The position numbers and the translations under genes were made by a program. Positions 25,999-35,854 of a DNA stretch of 64,000 nt are shown here, piece after piece. The stretch's first letter is position 1, and each line of letters opens with the position of its first letter. This DNA comes from Eubacterium sp. AF36-5BH. Its GTDB lineage: Bacteria; Bacillota; Clostridia; Lachnospirales; Lachnospiraceae. A model generated the notes under the pieces. It was not told the DNA's origin. It saw nothing but the letters and a program-made list of their open reading frames with translations, and searched no databases. Location: assembly GCF_003460505.1 (NCBI RefSeq), contig NZ_QTVG01000004.1:124001-188000 (forward strand). Direction: 5' to 3'.

Positions 25999-27081
25999 AT
26001 GGCAAAAGAAAAAAAGAAAGTGCTGCATATGGTAGAAGCAATGGGAGGCGGAGTCTTTACATTTATAGTAGAACTTGCAAACGGGTTGTGTAACGATTTT
26101 GATATTACCATTGCTTTTGGAATGCGTGAAGAAACACCAAAGAATTATGCAGATTTTTTTGACAATAGAATACAGCTTGTGGAAGTAAAGAATTTTACAA
26201 GAAGTCTTAATCCAATGAAAGATTTGAAGGCGTATCTTGAATTAAGAAAAATCGTAAAAGATGTTCAACCGGATATAATTCATACTCATTCTTCAAAAGC
26301 TGGAGCTATAGGTAGATTTATGTTCCCAGGAAAATGCGAAAAAGTTTTATATACACCTCATGGATATAGCTTTTTAATGGAAGGCGTCTCAAAAAATAAA
26401 AGAAATTTATACAAGTTAATAGAAAAAATATGTGGTGCAAAGTCAAATTGCATTACCATTGCCTGCGGTGAAAGTGAATGGAAGCAGGGACTTACAGTTT
26501 GTAAAGAATCAACATACATTAGTAATGGCATCAATATGTCGAAAATGGACAGAATACTTGAAACTTTACCATTAGTAGGAAAAAATCATCCATACACAGT
26601 TTATACCTTGGGAAGAGTTACATACCAAAAAAATCCGGAAATGTTTAATGAAATTGCTAAAAGGCTTCCGGATATTAGATTCGTGTGGATTGGTGCAGGT
26701 GAATTAGAAGATAAACTGACGGCACCTAACATTTTTGTTACAGGCTGGGCAGATGGCGACTGTAGATATGATGTGGCAAATGCCGGAGATGTTTTTCTGC
26801 TACCGTCAAGATGGGAAGGCTTGCCAATAGCTTTGCTGGAGGCAATGTACATGGAGAAACCATGTGTGGTTTCAAACGTTATAGGTAACTGCGATGTGAT
26901 AAAAAACAAGGTAAACGGTTATATGTGTAATACGGTGGATGAGTTTGTGAACGCTATTGAAGCGTGTAGGAATTATGCTCAGGACAATATTATAAAAGAA
27001 GCCAAAGAAAATATAAAAGAGAGTTTTAACACAGATATTTTGTGCAAAAAATATAAACAGGTTTATAATGGGGGATATTAA
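25999..27081 (+). CDS. GT4-type glycosyltransferase
   Basis: 360 residues with a GT-B fold. The N-terminal acceptor half includes 'HMVEAMGGGVFTFIVELANG' and 'IIHTHSSKAGAIGRF'; the donor half contains 'YTLGRVTYQKNPEMFNEIAK' and the EX7E motif in 'SRWEGLPIALLEAMYMEKPC'. These are the marks of retaining family-4 transferases that use nucleotide sugars to extend the lipid-linked unit on the cytosolic face. RBS GGAGA precedes the ATG. The next gene begins one base after its stop. Donor and acceptor cannot be assigned. Confidence 0.9.
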   Translation: MAKEKKKVLHMVEAMGGGVFTFIVELANGLCNDFDITIAFGMREETPKNYADFFDNRIQLVEVKNFTRSLNPMKDLKAYLELRKIVKDVQPDIIHTHSSKAGAIGRFMFPGKCEKVLYTPHGYSFLMEGVSKNKRNLYKLIEKICGAKSNCITIACGESEWKQGLTVCKESTYISNGINMSKMDRILETLPLVGKNHPYTVYTLGRVTYQKNPEMFNEIAKRLPDIRFVWIGAGELEDKLTAPNIFVTGWADGDCRYDVANAGDVFLLPSRWEGLPIALLEAMYMEKPCVVSNVIGNCDVIKNKVNGYMCNTVDEFVNAIEACRNYAQDNIIKEAKENIKESFNTDILCKKYKQVYNGGY

Positions 27082-27082
27082 A

Positions 27083-28216
27083 ATGAGGAAAGTAAAAGTA
27101 TTGGTTCTGATTACAGCCATGGACAGAGGCGGCGCAGAAACAATGGTAATGAATTATTTGCGAAATATAGATAGAGAAAAAGTTCAAATGGACTTTTTAG
27201 TGATTAGAAAATATAAGTCAGATTATGAGGACGAGATTAAACAAATGGGAAGCAATGTATACCATTTAAATCCAATTCTTCTAAAGAATATAGGCAGATT
27301 CAAAAGAGAATTCAGAAAATTTCTGACGGAACATAGGGAGTATACGATTATACATTCACATTTAGAAGAGAGAAGCTATTTCCCAATGAAAATAGCAAAA
27401 AAAATGGGTGTTCCAGTGAGAATCGTTCACGCTCATTCAATACCAAATGACAAGGGACCAAAGCAGTGGGCGAGACTCTATATGAGAAATAGATTGAAGG
27501 GGCTGTACACTCATGGCTTTGCCTGTTCAGAAAAAACTGCTAAGTGGCTATTTGGCAACAATATGAAAAATATAACTATTATGAACAATGCAATTGATAC
27601 TGAAAAGTTCAAGGCAAATGAGAAGACAGGTAAGAAGTTGAGACAGCAGCTAAAAATAGATGAAAAAACACTGGTAGTTGGTCACATAGGCAGATTTGTT
27701 AAACAAAAGAATCAACAATTTTTAATAGATATATTCAAAAATGTTAATAACCAAAGATCAAACAGCAAACTTTTGTTAATAGGTGGCGGAAAACCAAAAG
27801 CGGAGCAAAAGTATAAAAGCGAAGTAATGAAAAAAATCAAGGAACAGGGCTTGGAAAATAAGGTTAAGTTTCTTGGAGTTAGAGATAACATAGAAGAACT
27901 TTTGCAGGTGATGGATGTTTTAGTAATGCCGTCAACAAGCGAAGGCTTTCCGGTGACTTTGGTGGAAGCACAGGCAGCGGGAGTAAGATGTATTGCCTCA
28001 GACAGAATAGACTACAAGGTAAACATTACCGATGAAATTCAGTATGAAGCTTTAGAAAGTGATGTTGTAGACTGGGCTAATCGAATAATTTCATTTACAA
28101 ATACTGAACTTGATGCTGAGGAAATGAACAGAAAAGTAAAGATAGCCGGGTTTGATATAAAAGAAAAGGCGAAAGATTTAGAAGAGTTCTATATTGGTGT
28201 TTCGAAAAGTATTTAA
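27083..28216 (+). CDS. GT4-type glycosyltransferase
   Basis: 377 residues from the ATG at 27083, with GGGGGA seven bases upstream; an ATG at 27068 overlaps the previous gene and sits on the ribosome site. The N-terminus 'VLVLITAMDRGGAETMVMNY' and the donor motif 'STSEGFPVTLVEAQAAGVRC' (EX7E) define a retaining GT4 with GT-B fold. It is closely similar to the product of 30289-31434 along its length (shared 'MDRGGAE', 'HSHLEERSYFPMKIAKKMGV'), so the pair arose by duplication. It probably adds a distinct sugar to the EPS unit in the cytosol. Confidence 0.9.
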   Translation: MRKVKVLVLITAMDRGGAETMVMNYLRNIDREKVQMDFLVIRKYKSDYEDEIKQMGSNVYHLNPILLKNIGRFKREFRKFLTEHREYTIIHSHLEERSYFPMKIAKKMGVPVRIVHAHSIPNDKGPKQWARLYMRNRLKGLYTHGFACSEKTAKWLFGNNMKNITIMNNAIDTEKFKANEKTGKKLRQQLKIDEKTLVVGHIGRFVKQKNQQFLIDIFKNVNNQRSNSKLLLIGGGKPKAEQKYKSEVMKKIKEQGLENKVKFLGVRDNIEELLQVMDVLVMPSTSEGFPVTLVEAQAAGVRCIASDRIDYKVNITDEIQYEALESDVVDWANRIISFTNTELDAEEMNRKVKIAGFDIKEKAKDLEEFYIGVSKSI

Positions 28217-28316
28217 AAACTATTTATCAATAGCAAGAAAATATTTAAGCTAAACCTGTGAAAATAAAAGTTATAGATAGGACACAGAATTTATAATGCA
28301 TGAAGATGGAGGAACC

Positions 28317-28769
28317 ATGAAGTTTATAAAAATGTGGTGCCATTTTAAGGCGAAGATAAAGAAGATAACATACAAATTAATATATGGCAAAAAACTAAAA
28401 ATCGGAAAAGGAACTACATGGCGCAATGAGTTTCACGTAGCAATCGAGAATGGTGGCACTGTGGAAATAGGAGAAAACTGCTTTTTTAACAATGGTTGCT
28501 CATTAAATGCATTAGAGTTCATAAAAATAGGGGATGGAACCATCTTTGGTTCAAACAGTCACGTGTATGACCACAATCATGTGGTGAAAGACGTGGGACA
28601 GTCCATAAAAAGTCAGGGTTATACCTGTAAAGAGACTGTTATCGGAAAGCATTGCTGGATTGGAACTAACGTGGTGATAACTAAAGGCGTACATATTGGC
28701 GACAACTGCACAATAGGCGCAGGAGTTGTGGTGAGAGAAGATGTTGAGAGCGGAAGTGTAGTGAAGTAG
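28317..28769 (+). CDS. Left-handed beta-helix acyltransferase
   Basis: 150 residues from the ATG at 28317, with GGAGGA at 28308-28313; an ATG further upstream has no such site. Hexapeptide repeats run through the protein ('VEIGENCFFNNGCSLNALEF', 'IGKHCWIGTNVVITKGVHIG', 'IGAGVVVREDV'), forming the left-handed parallel beta-helix of WbbJ/NodL-type O-acetyltransferases. These move acetyl from acetyl-CoA to a sugar hydroxyl, here presumably an EPS sugar or precursor. The protein stops soon after 'VESGSVVK', slightly shorter than many relatives that carry an 'AGNPAKVI' end, so the C-terminus may be trimmed. Confidence 0.8.
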   Translation: MKFIKMWCHFKAKIKKITYKLIYGKKLKIGKGTTWRNEFHVAIENGGTVEIGENCFFNNGCSLNALEFIKIGDGTIFGSNSHVYDHNHVVKDVGQSIKSQGYTCKETVIGKHCWIGTNVVITKGVHIGDNCTIGAGVVVREDVESGSVVK

Positions 28770-28790
28770 TTGCATAAGAGGAGAAACATA

Positions 28791-30287
28791 GTGAATAGAT
28801 ATATCGCAAAAGAAAAACAAGGGGCTTGGCTAATAATAAAGATTCTTATAGCAACATCAGTGTTTTTATTAATATGCTCTCGTGCATCTTCCATGATATT
28901 GAAAACTTATGGGGATGATTCGGATATTTTTGTTATGTTAGGTAAACTTACAAAAGATGGAATGGTTCCATATAAGGAGTTCTTTGATCATAAAGGTCCG
29001 TTTATTATATTAGTGGAATATTTGGCATTTTTGTTACCCAATTATAAAGTGGGATTATTTGTTATAGAATTATTATTTATTGCAGCAACATTAATGGCGG
29101 AATATAACATTTTTAAATTATATTTTAATGAGAACAAGTCTTGTATTTTTACAATTGTAAGCTTATTTGTATTAAATATATATTATCAGGGAGGAAATTT
29201 TACTGAAGAATATTGTCTTCCATTTTTGATGTGGAGTACATTCTTTTTTGTAAAATATTCGAATAGAAAAAATAAGAAAAATGTGGAGCACAATTTAGGG
29301 TATGCCTTTTTTTATGGTATTACATTTACTGTATGTGCTTTAACTAGAATTACAAATGCTTTGCCGTTATGTGCGATAATACTGGTATTATTTGTATATG
29401 TATTATTTGAAAAAAGGTATGATATTATTTTAAAAAATATTCTTTGGTTTGCGTTAGGAATACTGGTTAGCCTTACACCATTTGTTATATATTTTATTGC
29501 AAAAGGTGCTCTGAAGGATGCAATCTATGCAACATTTATATTTAATTTTAGATATGCAAAAGCAAGCACAAATGAAAAATATCTGTTAAAGGAACAAATT
29601 AAGACAATAGTTTATTTAATCCCAATTTTTACAGTATTTTTAGTAAGCTGTTTCAAAAAGAATAAGTTGAAGACAAAAAATATATTATCTATATGTATGG
29701 TTGTTATGAGTGTATTTGCGATAGCATTACAAATAAGTGGGCAACCATATCGACACTATCTTATAATATGGTTACCATTATTATGTATTGGTGTATGTAT
29801 AGTTGACTTGAAATCGATAAAATATAGAACGTATAGATATGTTTTAATGCTTTTCCTTATTATAAGCTCGTGCATAGTGATAGGAAAAAATGTGAGTGTT
29901 TTAGCTGATAGTTGTAATCTTGTCACAAAAAATGAAGAACAAGATTATGCAAAATATGTTAATGATTTAAAGGAAAAAATTCCAGGTGATAAGTTAGACA
30001 GAGTTATTGCATATAATGTTTTAGCTAAGTTCTACATTATATCGGATATAAAGCCATGTTATAAATATTGTATATTACAAGATTGGCAGTGTAGTCATGA
30101 TAGTGAAATGACATTAGAGTTTGAGAAAATGATTAAGTCGTTAAAGGCTCAGTACATTGTCATTACCAGGGATAGTATAAATGCTTATGACGGATATATT
30201 AATCAACATTATCATCAGAAATATGAAAATAAGTATTTTGAACTGTTAGAAATTAACTATAATACAAATTACGTTAAAGGAAGATAA
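28791..30287 (+). CDS. Multi-pass GT-C-like membrane glycosyltransferase
   Basis: 498 residues if GTG at 28791 is used, 7 bases after GAGGAG; a TTG at 28770 has no ribosome site. About ten hydrophobic segments are visible. The first periplasm-facing loop has 'YGDDSDIFVMLGKLTKDGMV' followed by 'PYKEFFDHKGPFIILVEYLA', which resembles the Asp-containing loop and 'DHKxP' motif of PMT/ArnT-type GT39 and GT83 enzymes. These use polyprenyl-linked sugars outside the membrane. It probably adds a side sugar to the polymer or repeat unit on the outer face. The family assignment is by motif only. Confidence 0.65.
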   Translation: MNRYIAKEKQGAWLIIKILIATSVFLLICSRASSMILKTYGDDSDIFVMLGKLTKDGMVPYKEFFDHKGPFIILVEYLAFLLPNYKVGLFVIELLFIAATLMAEYNIFKLYFNENKSCIFTIVSLFVLNIYYQGGNFTEEYCLPFLMWSTFFFVKYSNRKNKKNVEHNLGYAFFYGITFTVCALTRITNALPLCAIILVLFVYVLFEKRYDIILKNILWFALGILVSLTPFVIYFIAKGALKDAIYATFIFNFRYAKASTNEKYLLKEQIKTIVYLIPIFTVFLVSCFKKNKLKTKNILSICMVVMSVFAIALQISGQPYRHYLIIWLPLLCIGVCIVDLKSIKYRTYRYVLMLFLIISSCIVIGKNVSVLADSCNLVTKNEEQDYAKYVNDLKEKIPGDKLDRVIAYNVLAKFYIISDIKPCYKYCILQDWQCSHDSEMTLEFEKMIKSLKAQYIVITRDSINAYDGYINQHYHQKYENKYFELLEINYNTNYVKGR

Positions 30288-30288
30288 T

Positions 30289-31434
30289 ATGAAAGCAATT
30301 CATGTTCTTGTTTTGGATACGGTAATGGATCGTGGTGGTGCAGAAGCCATGATTATGAATTATATGAGAAATATAAATAGAGACGTAGTGAAGTTTGATT
30401 TCCTTACAAACAGGGATTATCGGGCTGCTTACGAAGATGAAATTGAAAGCCTTGGTGGCAGGGTATACCATATGTGTCCAATGTATCCCGGCAAATTTCA
30501 TCAGTATAAAAAAGAAGTTAAGGAGTTTTTACAAGAACATCCTGAATACAAAATTATACATAGTAATTTAGAAGAGAGAAGTTACCTACCACTTAAAGTG
30601 GCGAAGAAAATGGGTGTGCCTGTTAGAATATCCCATTCTCACAACAGACCGCTGGGAATTAATCTGAAACTTCTTGTAAGATATTATTTTAGATTCATGC
30701 TGAAATACTACAATACGCACATGTTTGCCTGCGGAGAGGAAGCAGGGGACTGGCTTTATGGCAAAAAGAACCGGGATAAAGTTATCATTATGAAAAATGC
30801 CATAGATGCTAATGCATATAGATACAATGAAGCTGTTCAGGATGATATGAGAAAACAGCTTGGACTTACAAATAAGAAAGTAATTGGTCACGTGGGAAGA
30901 TTTTTCCCACAGAAGAATCATGAATTTTTAATAGATATATTTGACGCCATTCACAAAAAAGAACCAGACACAGCGCTGGTACTAGTAGGTGGTGGCGAGA
31001 CAGATGACGTTCTAAAAAATCACATTAAGGAAAAGGTAGCCAAACTGGGGCTGACAGATTCAGTGAAATTCCTTGGTGTAAGGGACGACGTGGAAAAAGT
31101 AGTGCAGACATTTGATGTATTCCTTTTGCCATCGTTGTTTGAAGGCTTGCCGGTAACAATGGTGGAAGCACAGGCAGCAGGTTTGCCTTGCGTAATATCA
31201 GACAGGGTGCCGGTGGAATGTGACATTACAGGTAATGTGACAGTGGTAACCTTAGACGAAACACCTGAAAAGTGGGCAGATGTTGTGATAAACCAAATGA
31301 ATAATTTTGAGAAAAAAGATACTTACAGCCAAATTGTAGAAGCCGGGTTTGACATTAAGGCACAGGCAGTATGGTTGGAAGAGTTTTATAGGAAAGCGTT
31401 GGAGGAGAATGGATTTAAGTTATCAGAGAATTAG
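30289..31434 (+). CDS. GT4-type glycosyltransferase
   Basis: 381 residues, starting one base after the upstream stop with AGGAAG as ribosome site. GT-B fold: 'VLVLDTVMDRGGAEAMIMNY' at the N-terminus and the EX7E donor motif 'PSLFEGLPVTMVEAQAAGLP' in the C-terminal half. It is a near paralogue of the product of 27083-28216, with 'NLEERSYLPLKVAKKMGVPV' in common. It is likely to transfer a nucleotide-sugar residue to the EPS unit. Its 3' end overlaps the next gene's likely start by 26 bp. Confidence 0.9.
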   Translation: MKAIHVLVLDTVMDRGGAEAMIMNYMRNINRDVVKFDFLTNRDYRAAYEDEIESLGGRVYHMCPMYPGKFHQYKKEVKEFLQEHPEYKIIHSNLEERSYLPLKVAKKMGVPVRISHSHNRPLGINLKLLVRYYFRFMLKYYNTHMFACGEEAGDWLYGKKNRDKVIIMKNAIDANAYRYNEAVQDDMRKQLGLTNKKVIGHVGRFFPQKNHEFLIDIFDAIHKKEPDTALVLVGGGETDDVLKNHIKEKVAKLGLTDSVKFLGVRDDVEKVVQTFDVFLLPSLFEGLPVTMVEAQAAGLPCVISDRVPVECDITGNVTVVTLDETPEKWADVVINQMNNFEKKDTYSQIVEAGFDIKAQAVWLEEFYRKALEENGFKLSEN

Positions 31435-32557
31435 ACAAAAGAATAGAGATACAACATTGTTATTAATACCTTTGGTAGCAATACTTGCAAAATTTATTCA
31501 CTTATATATGCTTCCGGATAAATATTACTTTGATAGTTGGAGACTACTTACTATGCTTACAGGTGGTAAAGGAATGACCAATTGGGGAGGATATCAAAGC
31601 ACAGTAGATTTTTATAAGGCAATAAATTTCTTTAATTGGACAACGTTAACACAATGGAGCATAGGACTTGGAATAATTCTCACACCAATAGCCATGATTA
31701 TAATTTCCAGAACAAAAGAAATGGAAATGAGAGAATGTTTTTTTTCGTTGATGATTGTAGGACTATTAAATATATATGTGTTCAGTATTACTAAAGAGAC
31801 AATTCAGATTTGCTTTTTCTTTTTGTTGTATTTGATTATTCAGTTGCCTCTAAAAAACACATTGCTTAAGGTGATAGGTTGTGTGTTAGTGTTCTATTGG
31901 GAGAGTACATTCTATAGGTCTTATTACATAATTATGGCGGCAATGACAATATTTATGTATCTGATTTTTGTATGGCTTAAACAGAGAGAAAAAATCAGAC
32001 GAAAACATATAGTGATTATAGTTGTTATGTGTTTTGTGGCTGTGTTTACGTTCTTCTATGCAAGTCAGTTTGTAGCACATAAGGACTATGTAAACGCATT
32101 AAACGCACGAGATGGCACAACGGAAACGAATGAAGGCGCAAGTACAAGTATTGAGAATCCAATAAAAGTTAATGGTAACTTAGGAATCTTTATGTATGAT
32201 TATGTAATTAATGCAGTGCGTATGATGGTGCCAATAGAATTGGCGTTTAAGGGAATATTTTACTTGCCCTTTGTAGTTTTTCAGTTTTTTATATTGTATT
32301 ACTACTTTAAGGCGATTAAGAATATTAAAAGTTTGGATGACAACATGATTGTTGTTGTGGCGTGTTATAGTGCCTACTTCTTTGGCTCAGTAGTTTTTGA
32401 ACCGGACTTCGGTTCGTGGGTAAGACATGAGGCTGCAACATTCCCAATATTACAGCTTTTGGCATACAAGAGTAATTCGTACAAAAATTTGGAAGAAAAT
32501 TTAGAAGAAAAACCAAAGAAAAAAAGGGTGGTTATTTATGAAACAGAGGATGTATAA
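31409..32557 (+). CDS. Polytopic membrane protein, candidate EPS polymerase (Wzy/EpsG-like)
   Basis: 382 residues from the ATG at 31409, which follows GGAGG (31401-31405) with a short spacing; an in-frame start at 31349 lies deep in the upstream gene. About ten hydrophobic segments and a large hydrophilic loop near residues 210-250 ('NALNARDGTTETNEGASTSI') are seen. 'FEPDFGSWVRHEAATFPILQ' near the C-terminus resembles segments of EPS polymerases of the EpsG/Wzy type. No other Wzy candidate is in the locus, which supports the role by exclusion. Its end overlaps the following GT2 gene by 20 bp. Confidence 0.55.
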   Translation: MDLSYQRIRQKNRDTTLLLIPLVAILAKFIHLYMLPDKYYFDSWRLLTMLTGGKGMTNWGGYQSTVDFYKAINFFNWTTLTQWSIGLGIILTPIAMIIISRTKEMEMRECFFSLMIVGLLNIYVFSITKETIQICFFFLLYLIIQLPLKNTLLKVIGCVLVFYWESTFYRSYYIIMAAMTIFMYLIFVWLKQREKIRRKHIVIIVVMCFVAVFTFFYASQFVAHKDYVNALNARDGTTETNEGASTSIENPIKVNGNLGIFMYDYVINAVRMMVPIELAFKGIFYLPFVVFQFFILYYYFKAIKNIKSLDDNMIVVVACYSAYFFGSVVFEPDFGSWVRHEAATFPILQLLAYKSNSYKNLEENLEEKPKKKRVVIYETEDV

Positions 32558-33710
32558 CACTTTCTCAAGGATATTTAAAAATCATGTAATTGCAAAGGTG
32601 CTGTCGGAAGTGGGATATGCATTACTGATGGCTTATTATATGGTGGCAAGGAATTTTGTAAAGAGCAGAAAAAAGAAAATCTATGATGCTTTAAAAGTAA
32701 GGGAAGAATTACTTAGAGAGTATCCTATTGAAAATATGGAATCGGAAATAATTAATCTTCCAACAAATGAACATGTAGATTTGTCGATTATTATGCCGGC
32801 ATATAATGTAGAAAAGTATATAAAGGAAGCAATAGATTCTGTTTTGAATCAAAAGACAAAATACAATTATGAGTTAATAATTGTTAATGATGGAGCAACA
32901 GATAATACAAAGAAAATAATTCAGAGCATAGAATCTGACAAAATAAAATATATAGAGCAAAAGAATCAAGGGTTGTCAGGCGCAAGAAATACAGGAATTA
33001 ACAATGCTGTTGGAAAATACATAACATTTATGGATTCAGATGACTTGTTAGAAGATGGTTCCATTGAAATCATGATGGATGCATTAATTAATAACAAGGC
33101 AGATGTTGTTGTGGGAAGTTATGGAATGTTTATGGATATTAATCACAAACAAAAATGTTTAAATGAACCTAAAATAATAGAAAATAATCCGGGACAGGCA
33201 GTGTGCAATCATGGGTATGCCTGGGGGAAAATCTTCAAACGGGAAATGTTCAATAATATTAGATTCCCTATGGGCAAATGGTATGAGGACACAATAATTT
33301 GTAATGTGTTATTTAGAATGCCGTGTAAAATGGTGGTTTTGTCAGATATAGTATATGACTATAGAATTAATTACAGTGGTATAATTAGAAATGCACGCAA
33401 TTCAATTAAGACTTTAGATCACTATTGGGTAATGGAAGATGCAATTAAACAGGCTGAAAATAATAACATAAAAAATGATAAGGTTTTGTACAATTTAGCT
33501 TTTGGACATTTATCATCATTACTGTACAGAAGAGTATCAAACCTTGACGACAAAGTAATAGAGGATGTTTTTGTTTTGGCATGTGAATTAATTAATAACA
33601 TTAAACCAAGTGAATATGAAGTAAAAGGAAGAATTATTAACAAAGATATTCAAGATGCCTTTGAAACATATAATTATAAATTATGGAAATTAGCTAGTTT
33701 TATAGTATAG
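32538..33710 (+). CDS. GT2 family glycosyltransferase
   Basis: 390 residues. An N-terminal extension of ~75 residues with a hydrophobic, basic stretch ('VGYALLMAYYMVARNFVKSR') precedes the GT-A domain. The domain begins 'VDLSIIMPAYNVEKYIKEAI', continues 'YELIIVNDGATDNTKKIIQS' and has the metal-binding triad in 'FMDSDDLLEDGS'. It is an inverting GT2 enzyme that extends the lipid-linked repeat. The extension may tether it to the membrane. Its start overlaps the upstream membrane-protein gene by 20 bp. Confidence 0.9.
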   Translation: MKQRMYNTFSRIFKNHVIAKVLSEVGYALLMAYYMVARNFVKSRKKKIYDALKVREELLREYPIENMESEIINLPTNEHVDLSIIMPAYNVEKYIKEAIDSVLNQKTKYNYELIIVNDGATDNTKKIIQSIESDKIKYIEQKNQGLSGARNTGINNAVGKYITFMDSDDLLEDGSIEIMMDALINNKADVVVGSYGMFMDINHKQKCLNEPKIIENNPGQAVCNHGYAWGKIFKREMFNNIRFPMGKWYEDTIICNVLFRMPCKMVVLSDIVYDYRINYSGIIRNARNSIKTLDHYWVMEDAIKQAENNNIKNDKVLYNLAFGHLSSLLYRRVSNLDDKVIEDVFVLACELINNIKPSEYEVKGRIINKDIQDAFETYNYKLWKLASFIV

Positions 33711-33736
33711 AAGCAGATATAAAAAACGGAGATAAA

Positions 33737-34828
33737 ATGAAAAAGATTTGTTTTTTTTCAGGAGACATTACAAGAAGTGGTGGAACTGAAAGAGTTGGAA
33801 CAGTTATAGCAAATGAATTACATAAAAGAGGTCAGTTTGAAATAAGTATTGTTAGCTTATGGGAAGATAAGAAGAAAACATTCTTTCATTTAGAACAGGG
33901 CATAAAAAGAGATACATTGTTCTCAGAACATGTTAGTGGAAAGAAAATATTAACTTATGTGAAGGCTGTTAAAAAATATGTAGAGAACAACAAAATAGAT
34001 GTGTTGGTAGATATAGATGGAATACTTGATTTGTATTCAATACCAGCATTAAAGAAAAACAAGTGTAAGTTAGTGTCATGGGAGCAGTTTAACTACTATG
34101 TTAATCCTTATGTGAACTACAGAAAACTAACAAGAAAAATGGCAGCGAAAAAAGCAGATGCCATTGTAGTTCTTACAGATGAAGATAAACATTTTTATGA
34201 AAAAGAGACTGAAGTGAAAACGAAATTAGTGAGAATTCATAATCCGATGCCAAGCAATGTTAACACTACAAGTTACAATATGGACAGCAAAACAATAATT
34301 AGTGTTGGCAGATATACAGAACAAAAAGGGTTTGACATTCTAATAGATGTTGCAAATCAAGTGTTCAGTAAACATTCTGATTGGAAATGGATTGTTATTG
34401 GTGATGGCGAAGATAAATATGATTTGCAACAGAAAATAGAAAAATATAAATTGCAAAAAAATATCATTTTGAAAGAACACGTAGATGACATAAATGAATA
34501 CTATAGGAAAGCTGCAATGTATGTTCTAACATCACGCTATGAAGGTTTTGGACTTGTTCTTACTGAAGCTAAGACGCAGGGATTACCATGTATTAGTTTT
34601 AATTGTCCTGCAGGTCCAAAGGAGATAATTGCAGATGGAATCAATGGTTATCTGGTAGATTGTTTTGATATAGAACAAATGGCAGGAAAGATTAATGAAC
34701 TTATAGAAAATGAAAGCAAGAGAAAATTATTTTCTGAAAATGCGTTGGTTGGAACAGAGAAGTTCAATATAGAAGAAATTGTTGAACAGTGGAGTGAACT
34801 GTTTACACAATTGTTGACAAATGATTAG
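33737..34828 (+). CDS. GT4-type glycosyltransferase
   Basis: 363 residues, GT-B fold. The N-terminus 'KKICFFSGDITRSGGTERVG' has the Gly-rich acceptor loop of GT4; the donor half shows 'SVGRYTEQKGFDILIDVANQ' and the EX7E motif in 'SRYEGFGLVLTEAKTQGLPC'. It resembles GalNAc/glucosyl transferases of capsule loci, but the sugar is not certain. A GGAG site precedes the ATG, and 26 bp separate it from the upstream GT2. Confidence 0.9.
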   Translation: MKKICFFSGDITRSGGTERVGTVIANELHKRGQFEISIVSLWEDKKKTFFHLEQGIKRDTLFSEHVSGKKILTYVKAVKKYVENNKIDVLVDIDGILDLYSIPALKKNKCKLVSWEQFNYYVNPYVNYRKLTRKMAAKKADAIVVLTDEDKHFYEKETEVKTKLVRIHNPMPSNVNTTSYNMDSKTIISVGRYTEQKGFDILIDVANQVFSKHSDWKWIVIGDGEDKYDLQQKIEKYKLQKNIILKEHVDDINEYYRKAAMYVLTSRYEGFGLVLTEAKTQGLPCISFNCPAGPKEIIADGINGYLVDCFDIEQMAGKINELIENESKRKLFSENALVGTEKFNIEEIVEQWSELFTQLLTND

Positions 34829-34843
34829 ATTAGTGGAGAAAAA

Positions 34844-35854
34844 ATGGAAAAGGTTTCGGTTATATTACCTATATACAATGTTGAAAAATATTTGAAAAAT
34901 TGCATAGAGTCAGTCAGAAATCAAACTTATGAAAATCTTGAAATCATATTAGTTGATGATGGTTCAACAGATAATAGTGGAAAAATATGCGACGAAATCG
35001 CAAAGTCAGATGAAAGAGTTATGGTTATTCATAAGCAAAATGGAGGACTTGCAGCAGCACGCAACACAGGATATCTGGAAGCAACAGGAACATATCTTAT
35101 GTATATAGATAGCGACGATATTGTGAAGAAAGATGTTGTAAAGAACTGTGTTGAAGCAATTGGAAAAGAGAACTCAGACGTTGTGATTTTTGGATACGAA
35201 AAAGTAGACGAAACAGGAAATATTATCGAAACGTGCAAATGGAAAAAGGCAACGTACACTAATGAGCAAATGCTTGGAAAACTATATGATTCGATTCGAG
35301 AAATGTCTTTTGGTTATGCATGGAATAAACTTTATCGTAAATCAGTAATAGATGAGTCAAAGATTCTTGGAGACGCAAAAGTAATTGATAGAGAAGATTT
35401 AATTTATAACTTGGAACTTCTTAATTATTGGAAAAAAATTACTTACATAGATTACGTTGGATATGAATATTTGCAACGAAGTACAAGCTTACTTCATAAT
35501 TCTAATCTGGCAAGATTAAATGGAATTGAATATTTCGTAGAAAAAATATTTGATACAGAAATAAAAAATAATGAAGTAAAAAAGAAAGTTTTTAATATGG
35601 TTGTACTTCATTATATGGCGGATGCGATTACAAAAAATATTATTTGGAATGATGATTTGTCAGGAAGAGAAAAGAAAAAACTGGTTAAGAAAATAATGGA
35701 AAGATGCAGTCATCAGGAAGAATTATATTTAGATAAAGATAATCCAAGATATTTGCAGCAGATGTATAAAAGTATTAAGAGTGGAAGAAGCGGATACTTT
35801 TATTGGTATGTGAAGTTGGGAGATTGGAAGAGAAAGGGAACAGATGGAAAATAA
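34844..35854 (+). CDS. GT2 family glycosyltransferase
   Basis: 336 residues with a GT-A fold: 'VSVILPIYNVEKYLKNCIES', 'NLEIILVDDGSTDNSGKICD', the acceptor-side 'NGGLAAARNTGYLEATGTYL' and the metal motif 'YIDSDDIVKK'. It is a typical EPS GT2 that transfers one sugar with inversion. RBS GGAG (34834-34837) precedes the ATG. Its last 11 bases overlap the original start of the following acyltransferase, so the two were translationally coupled. Confidence 0.92.
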   Translation: MEKVSVILPIYNVEKYLKNCIESVRNQTYENLEIILVDDGSTDNSGKICDEIAKSDERVMVIHKQNGGLAAARNTGYLEATGTYLMYIDSDDIVKKDVVKNCVEAIGKENSDVVIFGYEKVDETGNIIETCKWKKATYTNEQMLGKLYDSIREMSFGYAWNKLYRKSVIDESKILGDAKVIDREDLIYNLELLNYWKKITYIDYVGYEYLQRSTSLLHNSNLARLNGIEYFVEKIFDTEIKNNEVKKKVFNMVVLHYMADAITKNIIWNDDLSGREKKKLVKKIMERCSHQEELYLDKDNPRYLQQMYKSIKSGRSGYFYWYVKLGDWKRKGTDGK